From assembly GCF_030254825.1 (NCBI RefSeq), contig NC_083358.1, forward strand, positions 88,310,933-88,374,932: a stretch of DNA of 64,000 nucleotides. Direction: 5' to 3'. The position numbers and the translations under genes were made by a program. The notes under the pieces were generated by a model. That model was not told where the DNA came from. It saw only the letters and a list, made by a program, of their open reading frames with translations, and made no database searches. Position 1 is the first letter of the stretch. The number at the start of each line of letters is the position of its first letter. Source of the DNA: Meriones unguiculatus. Its lineage: Eukaryota; Chordata; Mammalia; Rodentia; Muridae. Below are positions 34,385-45,600 of this stretch, piece by piece.

Positions 34385-34700
34385 CTAATGTTGTTGCCCT
34401 ATTGTTGAACCATTTCAATAGCTTCCTTTGCTCTCCAGTACAAAGACGACTTCTTAACATCATCCAAGAGGTCCCACTTGGCATCTGCCAACCTTTCTTG
34501 CTTCCATATGTCCTTAACTGCACACCTAGCTTCATGCAGCTTATCACCAGGTAACCTCCAATCACAGGAATTTGTGTGTGTGCTACGCTACCAGGGATCT
34601 CCCAGCCCTGGCATCTAACTAATAACTACTAATTGCTTACATCTCAGTTCCAGTATCACTTCCTGAAGAAGTCATCTCCAACTTTCCCACACCTTCTATT
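34385..34700 (+). mobile_element. L2-like LINE relic
   Basis: CTTCCATATGTCCTTAACTG and CCAGTATCACTTCCTGAAGA followed by AGTCATCTCCAACTTTCCCA resemble the 3' part of L2. Very old; the overlapping 65-codon frame is not a gene. Confidence 0.4.
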
Positions 34701-36972
34701 TAGTCTCACATAACACAAAGAGAATTAGGGTTTCTGTATTTGTCTTTATTGAGATGATATATTTAGATGTAACTCTCTTCTTCCTGTGCTAAGCACCACT
34801 CCACTCCACCCTACGTGCTGAAACATAGATAGATTCTTTGCTTTCATATTTCCAGTGACTGAGATTCTCTGGCATCTGGCATATACTTAATCAAAGTCAG
34901 TAAATAAGTGCATGATAAATAAGATGCTGATTGATGCAGGGTCAAATTAGAAAGAAAGGATGAATTTAAAAGATATTTTTTAAAAAAGAACCATTAGAAA
35001 GGAAGAAAAAAAAAAACATGATGAGTAAATAAAAAAAAAAGATGTGAAAAATCACCTAAGTAACCACCATAGACAAGAGTGTAGAGTGTAGGCCTGTTGA
35101 GCTTCTCCTTTCTGCTCAAGTGGAGGCAGCAAAACCAGACGCATAACAGTGACATTCATTGGCTCAGTTTCCTCCAGGAAAGTTTTATCCACCAGTAACA
35201 CTAAAGGAGCTGGGGATCCACTTCCTCTTTTGAAGTGGGAGTGGGGCAGCTATTCTGAGTAACTGTTTCCTGGAACAGGTTCTTTCAGCCTCAGAGTCAA
35301 CGATTATCAAAGAGACACAAAACTGCAGCTTTCCTCTTTGGCCAGGGATCTATGCAAACAAGTAATTCGTGCTTACTTGCTGATGCTCTATTTGTATTTT
35401 TCCACTTAGTTCCAAATGACACCTTGGAATTAAATGGTACAGTTTTTTTTTTTTTCATAGAGCCTGTATATGATGAAAGTATATGATGAAAGAGAACAAA
35501 GCAGCCATTGAAAGAAGAGTCACTTCACCCACTTGCAGATACCAAGGCTTTCTCGGTCAAGGACACTAAGAGGTTTGTTCACAGTGAGATAGGAATGACA
35601 GGAGACAGGATCTTCCAATCAAACAAGAACAGTATGACAGAGTCTGGGCCAGTATACACAGTAATTGTGCACCTAGTCAAAACCCTCACAGAAGAGTCAA
35701 AGAGAATACACCACTTCAGAAGCCAGTGAGAAAATGCTCTTGACTCCAGTTTGTTACATGATTTGGGGGATCAGTAATGTAGGGCAACCAAATTGTAGCT
35801 GGAAGATAAAATGGAGTAAAGTCCTTTTGTGTTTCCTTTGCTTTCCCAAGGAAAAACTGTCTGTATCCTTGACAAAATCAACTAAAAAAAAAATCAGTAG
35901 CCTTCCTGTATACAAAAGACAAAAGGGCAGAGAAAGAAATTAGGGAAACAACACTCTCCCCCCACTTTTGACCAAGAACTATTATTAACGAGTAGTCTCT
36001 CAGATAAGGGTGGGATCTTGTGGAAGCCCCTCTGTGTTAGGGTTCTGTCTGACTTAAGATTGCACAAATCTTGCACATACTATGATGAACCTTTTGAGCT
36101 CATATGTGCAACTGTCCTGCTGTGTCTAGAAAACACTGCTTTCTTGTAGTTATCTTACAGTCTTACAATCTTTCTGCCTCTTCTGCAACAATCCATAAGC
36201 CTTTGGAGGAGGAGGTATGATGTAGAGGTTTCATTCAGGGCTGAGAATTCTGCACTCTCTTATTCTATGCATCTTGACTAGTTGTGGGTCTCTGTGTTAA
36301 TCACAGTCAACTGAAAATAGAGGCTTCTCTGGTGAGGGTTGAGAGATGCATTAATCTATGGGTTTAACAAAATGTCAGTTTAATAAATGTCTATTTAGCA
36401 GAAAAATAGTCATAGGTTCTCCCAAGTGCCTATAATCTATCTAGCCACAGGTTCTTGGCTCCATAAGGGAGCCAGGAATTGGTTTCACCCTGTGGAGTAG
36501 GGCTTAAAGACAATCAAAAAATGGCTGAAAATAATCTCTTATAAGGGTCAGTTTTAAAGGCATTCACTGAAGATAAGAAGATGATCTGTGGTATTATCTT
36601 TTCTGACTGAGACGAGAAAAAAAGAAAGTCTGACAACTCGCAGAAATAGATGGGGATGTGAGTGTAGGCAGGACTCCACCAAGGACCAGGGAGAAACTGA
36701 ATCATTCCCAACAGAGTACTCTCAAGCAGGCAGATAACTTTCAGTTTATCTGAAAAATCTGAAAACATGAACTGCTTTCTCTTCAATTTAGCTCGGACAT
36801 TAAAGTCTCTCTTCCAGATTGTAGAGTGAGTGACGAGTGTCCTAAAATAAAACAAACTAACCCAATTCAAAAGCAGAGTTTTTGAAGGATTATAGGTGTG
36901 TGAGTGTTTGTGTGTATGTGTAGGGACACACAGGTTCCAGTTTAAAACCCAAAAAACAAATAAACAACAACA
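34701..36972. other. Intergenic DNA without a recognised gene
   Basis: No repeat or exon recognised. Frames of 60-73 codons at 35508-35943 lack any domain or conserved feature, and the 157-codon minus-strand frame at 36514-36987 shows no family resemblance. Confidence 0.45.
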
Positions 36973-36977
36973 AAAAC

Positions 36978-37988
36978 ATGAGGACAAACTGGATGTCTAC
37001 ATGTAGAAAAATGAAAATAGATCCATACTTATCACCTTGCACAAAACTGAAGTCCAAGTGGATCAAATACCTCAACATAAAACCAGACACATTATATCGG
37101 CTTGAAAAAAAAGTGGGAAATACCCTAGAACTCATTGGTACAGGAGAAAACTTCCTGAACAGAACACCAACAGCACAGGCTCTAAGAGCAACAATCAATA
37201 AATGGGACCTCATGAAACTGAAGAGCTTCTGCAAAGCAAAGGACACCATCATCAAAACAAAGCGACCGCCTACAGATTGGGAAAGAATCTTCACCAACCC
37301 TTTATCTGATAGAGGACTCATATCCAGTATATATAAAGAACTAAAGAAGCTGAAAAGCAGCAAACCAAGTCATCCACTTAAAAAATGGGGAACAGAGCTA
37401 AACAGAGAATTCTCTGTAGAGGAATACCGAATGGCAGAGAAGCACTTAAAGAAATGCTCAACCTCACTAGCCATTAGGGAAATGCAAATCAAAACAATCC
37501 TGATATTTCACCTTACACCCATGAGAATGGCCAAGATCAAAAACTCAAGTGACAACATATGCTGGAGAGGTTGTGGAGAAAGGGGAACTCTTCTCCACTG
37601 CTGGTGGGAATGTAAACTTGTACAACCACTCTGGAAATCAATCTGGCGCTTTCTCAGACAACTAGGAATAGCGCTTCCTCAAGATTCAGCCATACCATTC
37701 CTAGGCATATATCCAAAAGAGGCTCAAGTACACAAAAAGGACATTTGCTCAACCATGTTTGTAGCAGCTTTATTTGTAATAGCCAGAAGCTGGAAACAAC
37801 CCAGATGCCCCTCCACTGAAGAATGGATGCAGAAATTGTGGTACATCTACACAATGGAATATTCCTCAGCAATGAAAAATAAGGAAATCATGAAATTTGC
37901 AGGTAAATGGTGGGATCTGGAAAGGATCATCCTGAGTGAGTTGTCCCAGAAGCAAAAAGACACACATGGTATATACTCACTCATATAG
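36978..37988 (+). pseudogene. L1 ORF2 C-terminal fragment, still open (336 codons)
   Basis: This is the C-terminal part of the L1 ORF2 protein (normally about 1,280 residues), so endonuclease and reverse transcriptase domains are missing. Landmarks are IDPYLSPCTKLKSKWIK near residue 14, RPPTDWERIFTNPLSDRGLI near residue 96, and the terminal Cys/His motif CWRGCGERGTLLHCWWEC near residue 195, with the spacing C-x3-C-x7-H-x4-C. It ends HGIYSLI then TAG. The apparent ATG and the first three codons come from the target-site duplication, not from L1, so this is a chance start fused in frame. There are no internal stops. Function is unlikely. Confidence 0.9.
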
Positions 37989-38702
37989 ACATACAACATA
38001 GGACAAAGCCACTAAAACCTGTGCATCTAAAGAAACTAAGCAAGAGAGAGGACCCTAACTAAAATGTCCAATCCCCATCCGGAAAGGCAAAGAGGATGGA
38101 CATCAGAAGAAGAAGAAAACAGGAAACAACCTAGGAACCTACCACAGAAGGCCTCTGAAAGCCTCTGCCCTACAGACTATCAATGCAGATGCTGAGCCTG
38201 ATGGGCAACTGTTGGGCAGAGTGAAGGGAATTTTATGTAAGAACTGGGGAATAGTAAGAGCTGGAGAGGACAGGGTCTCCACAAGGAGAGCAACAGAACC
38301 AGAAAATTTGAACACAGGGAACTTCCCAGAGACTCATACTCCAACCAAGGACTATTCATAGAGATACCTGCACAGATGTAGCCCAGGGCAGTTCAGAGCC
38401 CAATTGGGTCACATAGTAATGTGAAGAGGGACTGCCTCCGGCATAATCTGATTGGCCTGCTCTTTGATCACCTCCCCCTGGGGAGGAGCAGTCTTACCAG
38501 GGCATAGTAGAGGACAATGCAGCCACTTTTGATGTGAACTGATAGACTAAGATCGGAAAGGATAGGAGAACCTCCCCTATCAGTGGACTTGGGGAGTGGC
38601 ATGCATGCAGAGGGAGGAGGGAGGGTGGGATTATGAGGGGAGGAGGGAGGGGCTTATGGGGAGATGCAGAATGAATAAAGTGTAATTGATGAAAAAAAAA
38701 AC
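36989..38702 (+). mobile_element. Young 5'-truncated L1 with 16-bp target-site duplication
   Basis: AAAACATGAGGACAAA at 36973-36988 recurs exactly at 38703-38718. The insert holds the last third of ORF2, then the complete 3' UTR ending AATAAAGTGTAATTGATG with a short A tail. It is not inverted. The intact duplication and open reading frame mark it as one of the youngest insertions in the window. The plus orientation is opposite to Plppr5, whose start lies about 18.6 kb away. Confidence 0.95.
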
Positions 38703-38779
38703 AAAACATGAGGACAAAGCTTCATCCTGAAGTTCAAAGGCAGAGCCAGAGATTCAGAAAATATGTTCTCCATGCTGTC

Positions 38780-38910
38780 TTTTTTTTTAATTTTTAAATT
38801 TTTATTTTTGTATTAATTACAGTTTATTCCTTTTTTATCCCAGCTATAGCTCTCTCCCTCATGTTCTCCTAATCCCTCCCTCACCTCCCCCCATACCCTT
38901 TTTGACGCCA
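38780..38910 (-). mobile_element. L1 3' end fragment
   Basis: A T-rich left side then TATTAATTACAGTTTATTCC and a pyrimidine-rich CCCTCC block, the reversed L1 3' terminus. Heavily truncated and lying just right of the young L1. Confidence 0.7.
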
Positions 38911-41340
38911 TCTTTTCCCAGCCCTCCTCCATCCTCTCTTTCCTTTCTCTTTTGGAAAAATAGCAAAGACACAAATACTTCTATTTTCCTTTTTAGAAAC
39001 TAAAACTTGAAGATGGCATCTCTGTGGAGAATCCTGTATCAGAATAGCTCAAGTTCTGCCAAATCCAATGACTGATCCAGTGCCATGTTTTCAAACAACA
39101 GAGAAAGAAGTGATTCTCACATGGGTTCCCATGTGAAACTTCAGAGCTAGACCTTGCCTTGAAAATAAGTACTGTGTAGGGTCTCTGCCCATTTCTTTTG
39201 ATGATAGAGACAAAAACATTTCAAATATAAGGCAAAAAGAGTTCAGTGTTGAAAGTCGAAGACAAGAAAGACTTAAGTGTTTATGAGAGTGGTTACAGGA
39301 AAAATAATCCTCTTTTTACTGATAATAAATCATAAAGAAATTGATTTTAAACAGTTCTTCTGTACAGATGGAATTTTAACATTTATTAGAGACAATAGAA
39401 AATTTGCATTCTAATGAGATCGATACGTTTGTCTGTTTTCACAAAAGGATTTAATCTTGGCTGAATATTTAATACTGCAGGACACAGAGTACCTTCAACA
39501 GTATTCAGAACAGATCAATGTTTTATTCCATAGTCTTTAAAGTTGAGGTATGCCACTTCACATAAACATGTAGGGGGAAATGGCAGAAGTATTCTGGGGC
39601 TCTTTCACAAATTGGTGGGAAATCTCTTCTATTCCCAAGTCAAAAATCATTTAACAAAATTATTTTGTATTGGTTGAGAATTTTATAGTACACATAATGT
39701 GTTTTGATCAAATCTATCCCTCCATTCCCTCCTGTATGATTTCTCTCCTAGTCCTTCTCACTACTTTCTCCACAACTTCTTCTGTTTTCTTAAACAGACT
39801 GAGTCAGCTTAGAACTATCTATACATGTGTAGGCTTAAGACTATATACTTGGAGCGTGGGTATCTCCTGTTTCCCAACCTTAAGAGATCTGACTCTCCAT
39901 GGCCCAGCAGTCATCAGTTCCTAGGAGTTCCTCAGTTGGAGATAGGACTTTATGACCAACCCTGCTTCCAAGCTGTGATTTTATTCAGTTTTACTTTGTG
40001 CAGGTCTTGACATGCTGTCACAGCTTGTAAATTTGTATTCACAAATCCCCAGCTGTACCTGGAACCGTTTCATTGTAATCATCTACCACCTCTGGCTCTT
40101 ATAATCTTAAAATCATACTTTTTAATAATGTTTCTCCATAAGTAACTTGAGAAATGAGAAAGTAAAGATTGTTAATTATCGACTTACATTTTCTATTCCG
40201 AAAGTAAAGAAATGAAGACACAACAGGACTAAGTTATTTTCTGAAAATGTAGCAGTTCATGGTAAAATTAATATATTAACACATAAGTCAACTAAGTCAT
40301 ATATTACCTCATAATTCATTTGAAGGAGTCTAAGAAATCAACTCACTTTTTGAAAGTGAGAAGCAAAGAGAAACGGTCAAGAATTTGACTGAGTTTTGCA
40401 TTCTGGCTCTGTCAGCCCTGCTGTGCCATAACACGACTTAACAGGACTTCATCTCTCTGGATCTCAGTTATTCTCAGTTACCAATTTACCGAAAACAGCT
40501 ACTGCAGGCTTTGTGAGGCAAGGCCTATATTCTCAGAACTCAAAATAAGAAAAGGACTTCAAGGAACATAAGCTGTTATGGATGCCATTTTTATCAATGG
40601 GGAATTAAAGAAAGCATAGTGAGAATATGGTTAGATCTCTGGTAAAACAGACTTGTCAAGGGAGAGGCCAGAAAAGCTCATCTGGTGGCAGAATAAATAG
40701 GTCTCCAAGTGGCTTCCCAACTTAGACCAACAGCTGTGGTTCAACTAGTCCCAGGAGGCAATTCTCAATTGAGGCTGTCAGTACTGGCAATGAGGTTAGA
40801 TAGAAGAAACTAGGGCACACAGAGGGGAGTTCGAGAAATGTGCCTCTGACGTCAGGATATGTGAAGTGGCAGAGCTCACTTGGGTAAGCTGGAAGTAGAG
40901 ATGCAGTGTTGTGGTCTAAAAGCCGCCCTCCTCTCAAAGCATCCTGACTCAAAATTAAACTGTATCTGGAAATAGGATTTTAAGCCAATTTAAGACAAGG
41001 ATTCCAGGGTGGATTGCAATCTGATATAACCACTGCTCTTACAGACAGAAAAAAAAAAATGAACACAGTGATGGAAATGCACACATGAAGATGATGTAAA
41101 GGGAAACAAGGAGAAGGCAGACATGTGGCTGCATTGATTATACCATCAGCCAAGGAAAGCCAAGGATTTCTTCTACTGTGGAGGCTTGATAGGGCAGAGC
41201 CATCTCCCCTGATTGGCCTAAGAAACCCTGACTCCTCCCACATGTTGACTGATATGTATACTGGAATAGAAACTCAGACACTCTGCAAGGTCAGCAAGTG
41301 CTCCTGACCACTTAGCCAATCTCTTCCACCCACCAATGTC
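38911..41340. other. Intergenic DNA with weak repeat relics
   Basis: About 39665-39790 looks like a reversed Lx 3' end (GAGAATTTTATAGTACACAT, then a pyrimidine-rich stretch). About 40395-40500 is MIR-like (GGACTTCATCTCTCTGGATC). No gene recognised. Confidence 0.4.
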
Positions 41341-41344
41341 AATT

Positions 41345-41615
41345 TTTAACTGATGTAAATGTATACATTTATGAAGTGTGCAGCCTTTTGATATACGTTT
41401 TCATGTTAGAATGACTAAATCAACATAATTTCCATATTTTTCGTATTTACTATTTATATATTTTTCTTCCGATGAGAAAATTTCAAAGCTGCTGTTGGCA
41501 ATTTTTAAAGAACACAATGCTATTGACTGTGATCACCATGTTCCACAGTAGCTCTCCTGAGCAGGTTTCTCCTGTCTGACTCAAATCCATCCTTTGACCA
41601 GTGTTCCCAAATCTT
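41345..41615 (-). mobile_element. Old mammalian L1 (L1M-type) 3' region
   Basis: TTTTGATATACGTTTTCATG, GAATGACTAAATCAACATAA, TGTGATCACCATGTTCCACA, CTCCTGTCTGACTCAAATCC and CCTTTGACCA match, in order, the reverse of an ancient L1 3' region. Predates the rodent L1s. Confidence 0.6.
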
Positions 41616-42500
41616 GTCCCATTCTAGAGGCTCTCGTATCCATTTTGGTACTATCAAGAAGAGTAATTCTAGACTTCCACATTAAATCCTGGATATCCCA
41701 TGGATTATGCACTAACACTGTGCTTTAATGTGGTCAAGACACTTTACCTGGGATCATGAAACTAGGAAAGCACAGAGCCTACACTACCTGACTCAGTGCA
41801 CACTGCCTTCATGGGGTGCATAGTGACATTCTGGGTTGCGGAGAGAGCACAAATGGGGAACTTTGTCTATTATACTGTATCAACAAAAGAACAGAACAAA
41901 CTCTTGTAATGAGTTCTGTAATCAATGTTCTTCCTTCCCAAGATATGTTATACAGCCTCCATACCCTCTTCACAGCATTTCACTTCTCCCAAATGCGTTG
42001 TGGGCATTATCTGTTGCTTACATTGAACATAGCTAACACAGAGAGCTCATTTACATGTGAAATAAACCAAGAGTTCTGCTATTGGCTGTTTTTGTTCTAA
42101 ATCACATGCTTAAAGTTAGTTTGACTCATAATTTGATAGATTAAAATAAACAACAATTAAAATAGAAATTGAGTGGATAGTTTGAAATAGATGCTACTGC
42201 CTACTTTATTGACTTCCACTTGATTATCCCTCAAAATGAAAAATAGACACACAGAACAAAAGGCAGCCCTGATACCTACTCCAGAAGCTATTTACAATCT
42301 CCAGCTTGGAGTACTTTTAAATCCCACTCTCAAAAGATATGGACTTAGAAATCCTACTGGCTACATAAATTCTCACATTGGTTAAAAAAACATTATCTAC
42401 CTTATTTTTACACACACTGAGAAAATATTTTAGTATTTGCTTTGTTTTAAATTATCTTCTATTCAATTCTTTATTTGTAAACATAATACTAAAATCTTTC
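41616..42500. other. Intergenic DNA without a recognised feature
   Basis: No gene or repeat recognised. The 94-codon frame at 41816-42100 has no support. Confidence 0.45.
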
Positions 42501-42512
42501 AGAATTAATGCT

Positions 42513-43137
42513 CAGATTTTTTTGATTCTGTTGCTCTCCTTGTGGAGTACCTGTCCTCTCCAGATCTTACTGTTTTCCACTTCTTTCATAAGATTCCTTC
42601 CACTCTGCCCAAAGGTCATAAGTCTCAGCATCTGCATTGATAGTCTGCAGGGCAGAGCCTTTCAGAGGTCCTCTGTATCAGGCTCCTGACTAAAAATCTG
42701 AAATATCTGAGCACAGGGGTCTTTCCTGAGACTGATACTCCAACCAAGGACTATGAATGGAGACAACCTAAGACCCCTGCACAGATGTAGCCCATGGCAG
42801 TTCAGTATCCAAGTGGGTTCCATTGTAATAGGAACAGGGACTGTCTCTGACATGAACTGATTGGCCTGCTCTTTAATTACCTCCCCCTGAGGGGGAAACA
42901 ACATTATCAGGCCACAGAAGAAGACAATGCAGCCACTCCTGATGAGACCTAATTGACTAGGATCAGAAGGAAGGAAAAGAAGACCTCCCCTATCAGTGGA
43001 CTTGGGGAGGGGCATGCATGCAGAGGGTTGGAGGAAGGGAGGGATTGGGATGGGAGGAGGGAGGGAACCACGGGGGGGGGATACAAAGTGAATAAAGTGT
43101 AATTAATAAAGAATAAAAAAGGAGAAAATGGAAAAAA
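42513..43137 (+). mobile_element. Twin-primed L1 3' UTR insertion with 12-bp target-site duplication
   Basis: AGAATTAATGCT at 42501-42512 recurs at 43138-43149. Inside, about 42513-42690 is L1 3' UTR in reverse, and about 42695-43137 is the following 3' UTR in forward orientation, ending in the A-rich tail. The 12-bp duplication proves that both halves arrived as one event with 5' inversion. No ORF2 sequence is included. Confidence 0.9.
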
Positions 43138-43149
43138 AGAATTAATGCT

Positions 43150-44245
43150 AAGGAGGTTCTAGCTTCTGGGAGAATTCGGTCTATCCAGAAAGGGTTCTTT
43201 ATTTGACCAAGACCATATGTATTAGATACATATTGCATAACAAGCTCCTAATGCATTTAAATGCTGACTGTTCATCAACTAGTGACAGACAATGTTGAAG
43301 GGAAGAAAATGATTACCATGCTATGAAGTATATACAAATCAATCAAAAGCATGAATAAAATGACTTTTCTAATGTAAGTCAATAATTTTCCTGTATTTGA
43401 TTTACATTCATACAACTGTTTATGAATTTACCTAATGAATAAAATTATGCCTCAAATTAATTACAACCAGCAGCTCTTTCAGACTCTGCCTTTTGGTTGT
43501 ATACTTCTCAAACTGAATTCTAAATTTTCAAAAAGCTATTTCTATCCAAAATAGCCTTTTCTTGCTTTTACACAGAAATAGTTGCGTGTAAAACTACACA
43601 CTACAGTAACCCACCTACATCTCCAGCCCCTGACACACTTCTGCAGAATCAGATCACCCAACTCAAACCTGCTTTTTCTCTCTAGATGCTTTCTGACTGG
43701 CAGTCCTGTTTCTCCAACAGCAAAGCGAACACAGTAGCTAACCCTGAAAAAACACAATGTGTATTCTTTTAAAATGCTCTTATGGATTGCCAAGCATGAC
43801 TGGGCTGGGTATTGTATCAAGTGCTTGAAATAAAGTGTTTAGCCCTCATAGTATTTATTTAAAGTTTTGTTCATGCAGTCTACATACTGATGTGTCCATG
43901 TGATATTTAACATAGGCATATAATGCAATCTCCTTTTAGCCAACCTCCTGCTTTGCTTTCTCACTCTCCAGAGGTCACTGTTCTACCGGCAGCTCAACAT
44001 AGTTGGTTTCTACAGTTTCACATAACGTAAAGTATCCCAGTCCCATCATTTTGCTGCAGATGATCTCTTCATAGTTGGATAATATCCTATGTATCCATAT
44101 TGTTCTTTGTGGTTGAACAGTATTCAGTTGTTTTTCATGCTATATTTTCTTATTCCTTTCATCCACTGATGGCCACTCAGGTTGACTCTGTATCTTAGCC
44201 ATAGGAAATAGTAGCACATAGAACATAAGTATCCCGATTAAAACC
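43150..44245. other. Intergenic DNA without a recognised feature
   Basis: No gene or repeat family recognised. Confidence 0.45.
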
Positions 44246-44253
44246 ACAATCTC

Positions 44254-44949
44254 TTGCTTAGTTTCTTTAGATGCACAGGTTTTAGTGGGTTTGTCCTATG
44301 TTGTATGTCTATATGAGTGAGTATATACCATGTGTGTCTTTTTGCTTCTGGGACAACTCACTCAGGATGATCCTTTCCAGATCCCACCATTTACCTGCAA
44401 ATGTCATGATTTCCTTATTTTTCATTGCTGAGTAATATTCCATTGTATAGATGTACCACAATTTCTGCATCCATTCTTCAGTTGAGGGGCATCTGGGTTG
44501 TTTCCAGCTTCTGGCTATTACAAATAAAGCTGCTACAAACATGGTTGAGCAAATGTCCTTTTTGTGTACTTGAGCTTCTTTTGGATATATGCCCAGTAGT
44601 GGTATGGCTGGATCTTGAGGAAGCGCTATTCCTAGTTGTCTGAGAAAGCGCCAGATTGATTTCCAGAGTGGTTGTACAAGTTTACATTCCCTGGCGGGGG
44701 AGCAGCCTTACCAGGCAATAGTAGAGGACAATGCAGCCACTTTTGATGTGAACTGACAGACTAAGATCAGAAAGGAGAGGAGAACCTCCCCTATTAGTGG
44801 ACTTGGGGAGTGGCATGCAAGCAAAGGGAGGAGGGAGGGTGGGATTGGGAGGGGAGGAGGGAGGGGCTTATGGGGGGATGCAGAATGAATAAAGTGTAAT
44901 TGATGAAAAATTAAAAAAAAAAGAATTAATACATTTGGAACCTTTACTT

Positions 44950-44988
<39 letters not shown>
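44254..44988 (+). mobile_element. Twin-primed L1 with 37-A tail and possible 3' transduction
   Basis: About 44254-44690 is reversed L1: the ORF2 C-terminus (77 codons, FVAALFVIARSWKQPRCPST) and the start of its 3' UTR. About 44695-44905 is the last part of the 3' UTR in forward orientation, closely related to the copy at 36989-38702. A first A-rich end at 44907-44921 is followed by about 31 unrelated bases and then 37 A residues (44953-44989). ACAATCTC at 44246-44253 recurs at 44989-44996 and is the likely target-site duplication. Confidence 0.75.

Positions 44989-44989
<1 letters not shown>
44953..44989. repeat. Run of 37 A residues
   Basis: The longest homopolymer in the window, read as the L1 poly(A) tail. 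Its length suggests a recent insertion, because such tails shorten quickly. Confidence 0.95.
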
Positions 44990-44990
<1 letters not shown>

Positions 44991-45263
44991 AATCTCAAGC
45001 CAACTCCAAACTCTGCCCTACTAGATTAAAAACCTGAATTTCTTTTTCCGTAAAGGGAGATTGTATTTCCTAGAATCATTATTTTCAGAGTCTTTGTCTA
45101 GTTTATTTATTGTCTGTATTTAGACTACTGTTAAGTAGTATTTCCTTCAATATCTCTGTAATATTTTCTTGTTATTTTATAAAAAATGTTCGTTAAGCAT
45201 CTGCAACAGTAAGCTTGGTTCTCAAATTGTTGGATTTAAAATCTCCATAAATATGAAACTCTT

Positions 45264-45314
45264 TTTTTTTTCAATGCAGTTTATTCAGGAACCTTGAACA
45301 ATCATCTGACCCTG
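45264..45314 (-). mobile_element. 51-bp retroposed LTR 3' end with 13-bp target-site duplication
   Basis: ATATGAAACTCTT at 45251-45263 recurs exactly at 45315-45327. Between the copies lie only a T run and 44 bases identical to the reverse complement of 11794-11837. This is an extremely 5'-truncated, L1-style retrocopy of a polyadenylated LTR transcript. Confidence 0.9.
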
Positions 45315-45329
45315 ATATGAAACTCTTGT

Positions 45330-45600
45330 GCAAGGGACTTTTTACATTGGGTTCCGAGAAGTAGGAAGGCCCATGCTAAACGTCAGCAACGTCATTCCAC
45401 GGGCTAACGTAGACTAAATAAAAGGAGTGGAACAAGCTGAGCACCAAAATTTGTGTCTTTCCGCTTTCTGACTATAGACATGTGACCAGCTGACTCAAGA
45501 GTCGGACATCATTAATCTCTGGGATGATGGGACACCCAATGTGAGCCCAGCTTCTTCCATTTGCTTTTGTCTCATATCTTGTCGCTGAAACAAGAAAGTA
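45330..45600 (+). mobile_element. MaLR-like LTR relic (tentative)
   Basis: AAGCTGAGCACCAAAATTTG, TTTCCGCTTTCTGACTATAG, GTGACCAGCTGACTCAAGAG, then TCATATCTTGTCGCTGAAAC and AAAGTAGCTAATACAG resemble a common rodent MaLR-type LTR end. The 51-bp retrocopy lies just upstream of it. Confidence 0.45.

Noticed and set aside
36514..37363. Two 157-codon minus-strand frames
   Set aside because: The right one is antisense to L1 ORF2. The left one lies in AT-rich DNA with no recognisable domain.
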